DNA of 6,059 nt from Alphaproteobacteria bacterium (lineage in GTDB: Bacteria > Pseudomonadota > Alphaproteobacteria > Acetobacterales > Acetobacteraceae): the NCBI GenBank assembly GCA_013298245.1, contig JAAFHD010000235.1, forward strand, positions 1-6,059, read 5' to 3'. Made by a program: the position numbers and the translations under genes. Below the pieces are notes generated by a model. That model was not told where the DNA came from, ran no database searches, and saw nothing but the letters and a program-made list of their open reading frames with translations. The first letter of the stretch is position 1; each line of letters begins with the position of its first letter. Below, piece after piece: positions 5,856-6,059 of this stretch.

Positions 5856-6059
5856 ACCTCGCCTTCCACGCCGGCGCCAACGACCCCGCGGGCAAGCCGC
5901 GCCTGCCCGGCAGCCTGCAAGTCAATCGCCGCCTTTCCCAATGGCTGGAATTCCGCGCCGATGGTTCGGTGCTGATCAAACCCGGCAAAGTCGAATTGGG
6001 GCAGGGCATCCTGACCGCACTTCGCCAGATCGTCGCCGAAGAACTCGACGTCGCCCTCG
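5852..6059 (+). CDS. Molybdopterin-binding large subunit (xanthine dehydrogenase family, IorB/NicB-like), N-terminus only
   Basis: The first 69 residues of a large subunit, cut by the window end. It holds the molybdenum cofactor and would perform substrate hydroxylation with the adjacent 2Fe-2S subunit. The stretch PRLPGSLQVNRRLSQWLEF at 16-34 is followed by GKVELGQGILTAL at 45-57 and RQIVAEELDV at 58-67. GQG with Gln51 matches the family motif whose Gln lies near the molybdenum oxo ligand in xanthine oxidase. The motif occurring this early, before any hammerhead domain, points to the isoquinoline oxidoreductase beta / nicotinate dehydrogenase B type rather than CoxL or XdhB; that comparison is from memory. 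There is no Tat signal in the visible part, although several relatives are exported. The start is fixed by GGAGG at 5843-5847. Whether cytochrome c domains follow, as in NicB, cannot be seen. Confidence 0.85.
   Translation, partial: MNLAFHAGANDPAGKPRLPGSLQVNRRLSQWLEFRADGSVLIKPGKVELGQGILTALRQIVAEELDVAL

Noticed and set aside
5290..6009. 239-codon minus-strand frame across the molybdenum hydroxylase subunits
   Set aside because: It is antisense to two recognised coding regions and carries no motif.

Overview
This is a GC-rich, gene-dense bacterial window. The GC bias at third codon positions gives many long antisense shadow ORFs. Protein character suggests an alphaproteobacterium, plausibly Acetobacteraceae (Roseomonas-like): a typical proteobacterial LepA, an orphan Bug/TctC-type binding protein, and a NicA/NicB-like molybdenum hydroxylase. 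The taxonomy is inferred from composition and gene content, not from a search.

Layout. Positions 1-1125 hold the C-terminal 60% or so of the housekeeping ribosomal GTPase LepA/EF-4, cut by the window edge. Five bases later comes a 63-residue unrecognised protein (1131-1322). After a 39-base gap comes an amidohydrolase of the cytosine deaminase/TRZ-ATZ type (1362-2792). It overlaps by ATGA a DUF1028 putative Ntn-hydrolase (2789-3442). On the minus strand an alpha/beta hydrolase (4318-3443) converges on DUF1028, with the two stop codons directly abutting. A 66-base divergent gap follows. From there a plus-strand operon runs off the window: a Bug/TctC periplasmic binding protein (4385-5353), a 2Fe-2S small subunit (5350-5796, ATGA overlap) and the start of a molybdopterin-binding large subunit (5852-6059+).

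How the genes may work together. After lepA the window reads as an accessory catabolic cluster. The Bug protein would capture a small acid or heterocycle in the periplasm. The molybdenum hydroxylase would hydroxylate a (possibly N-hetero)aromatic ring. The amidohydrolase, DUF1028 protein and alpha/beta hydrolase would do hydrolytic steps on C-N or ester/C-C bonds. The substrate cannot be read from sequence, so the pathway is a hypothesis.

The most distinctive points are: the tightly coupled amidohydrolase-DUF1028 pair, with Thr2 as a candidate N-terminal nucleophile; Gln in place of the usual Glu after the third metal-ligand His of the amidohydrolase; and the 55-base gap between the two molybdenum hydroxylase subunits. 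That gap holds an exact 8-bp inverted repeat ending next to the Shine-Dalgarno, and a 19-codon reading frame that overlaps both the upstream stop and the downstream start. No tRNA, rRNA, CRISPR array, insertion sequence or convincing intrinsic terminator was seen.
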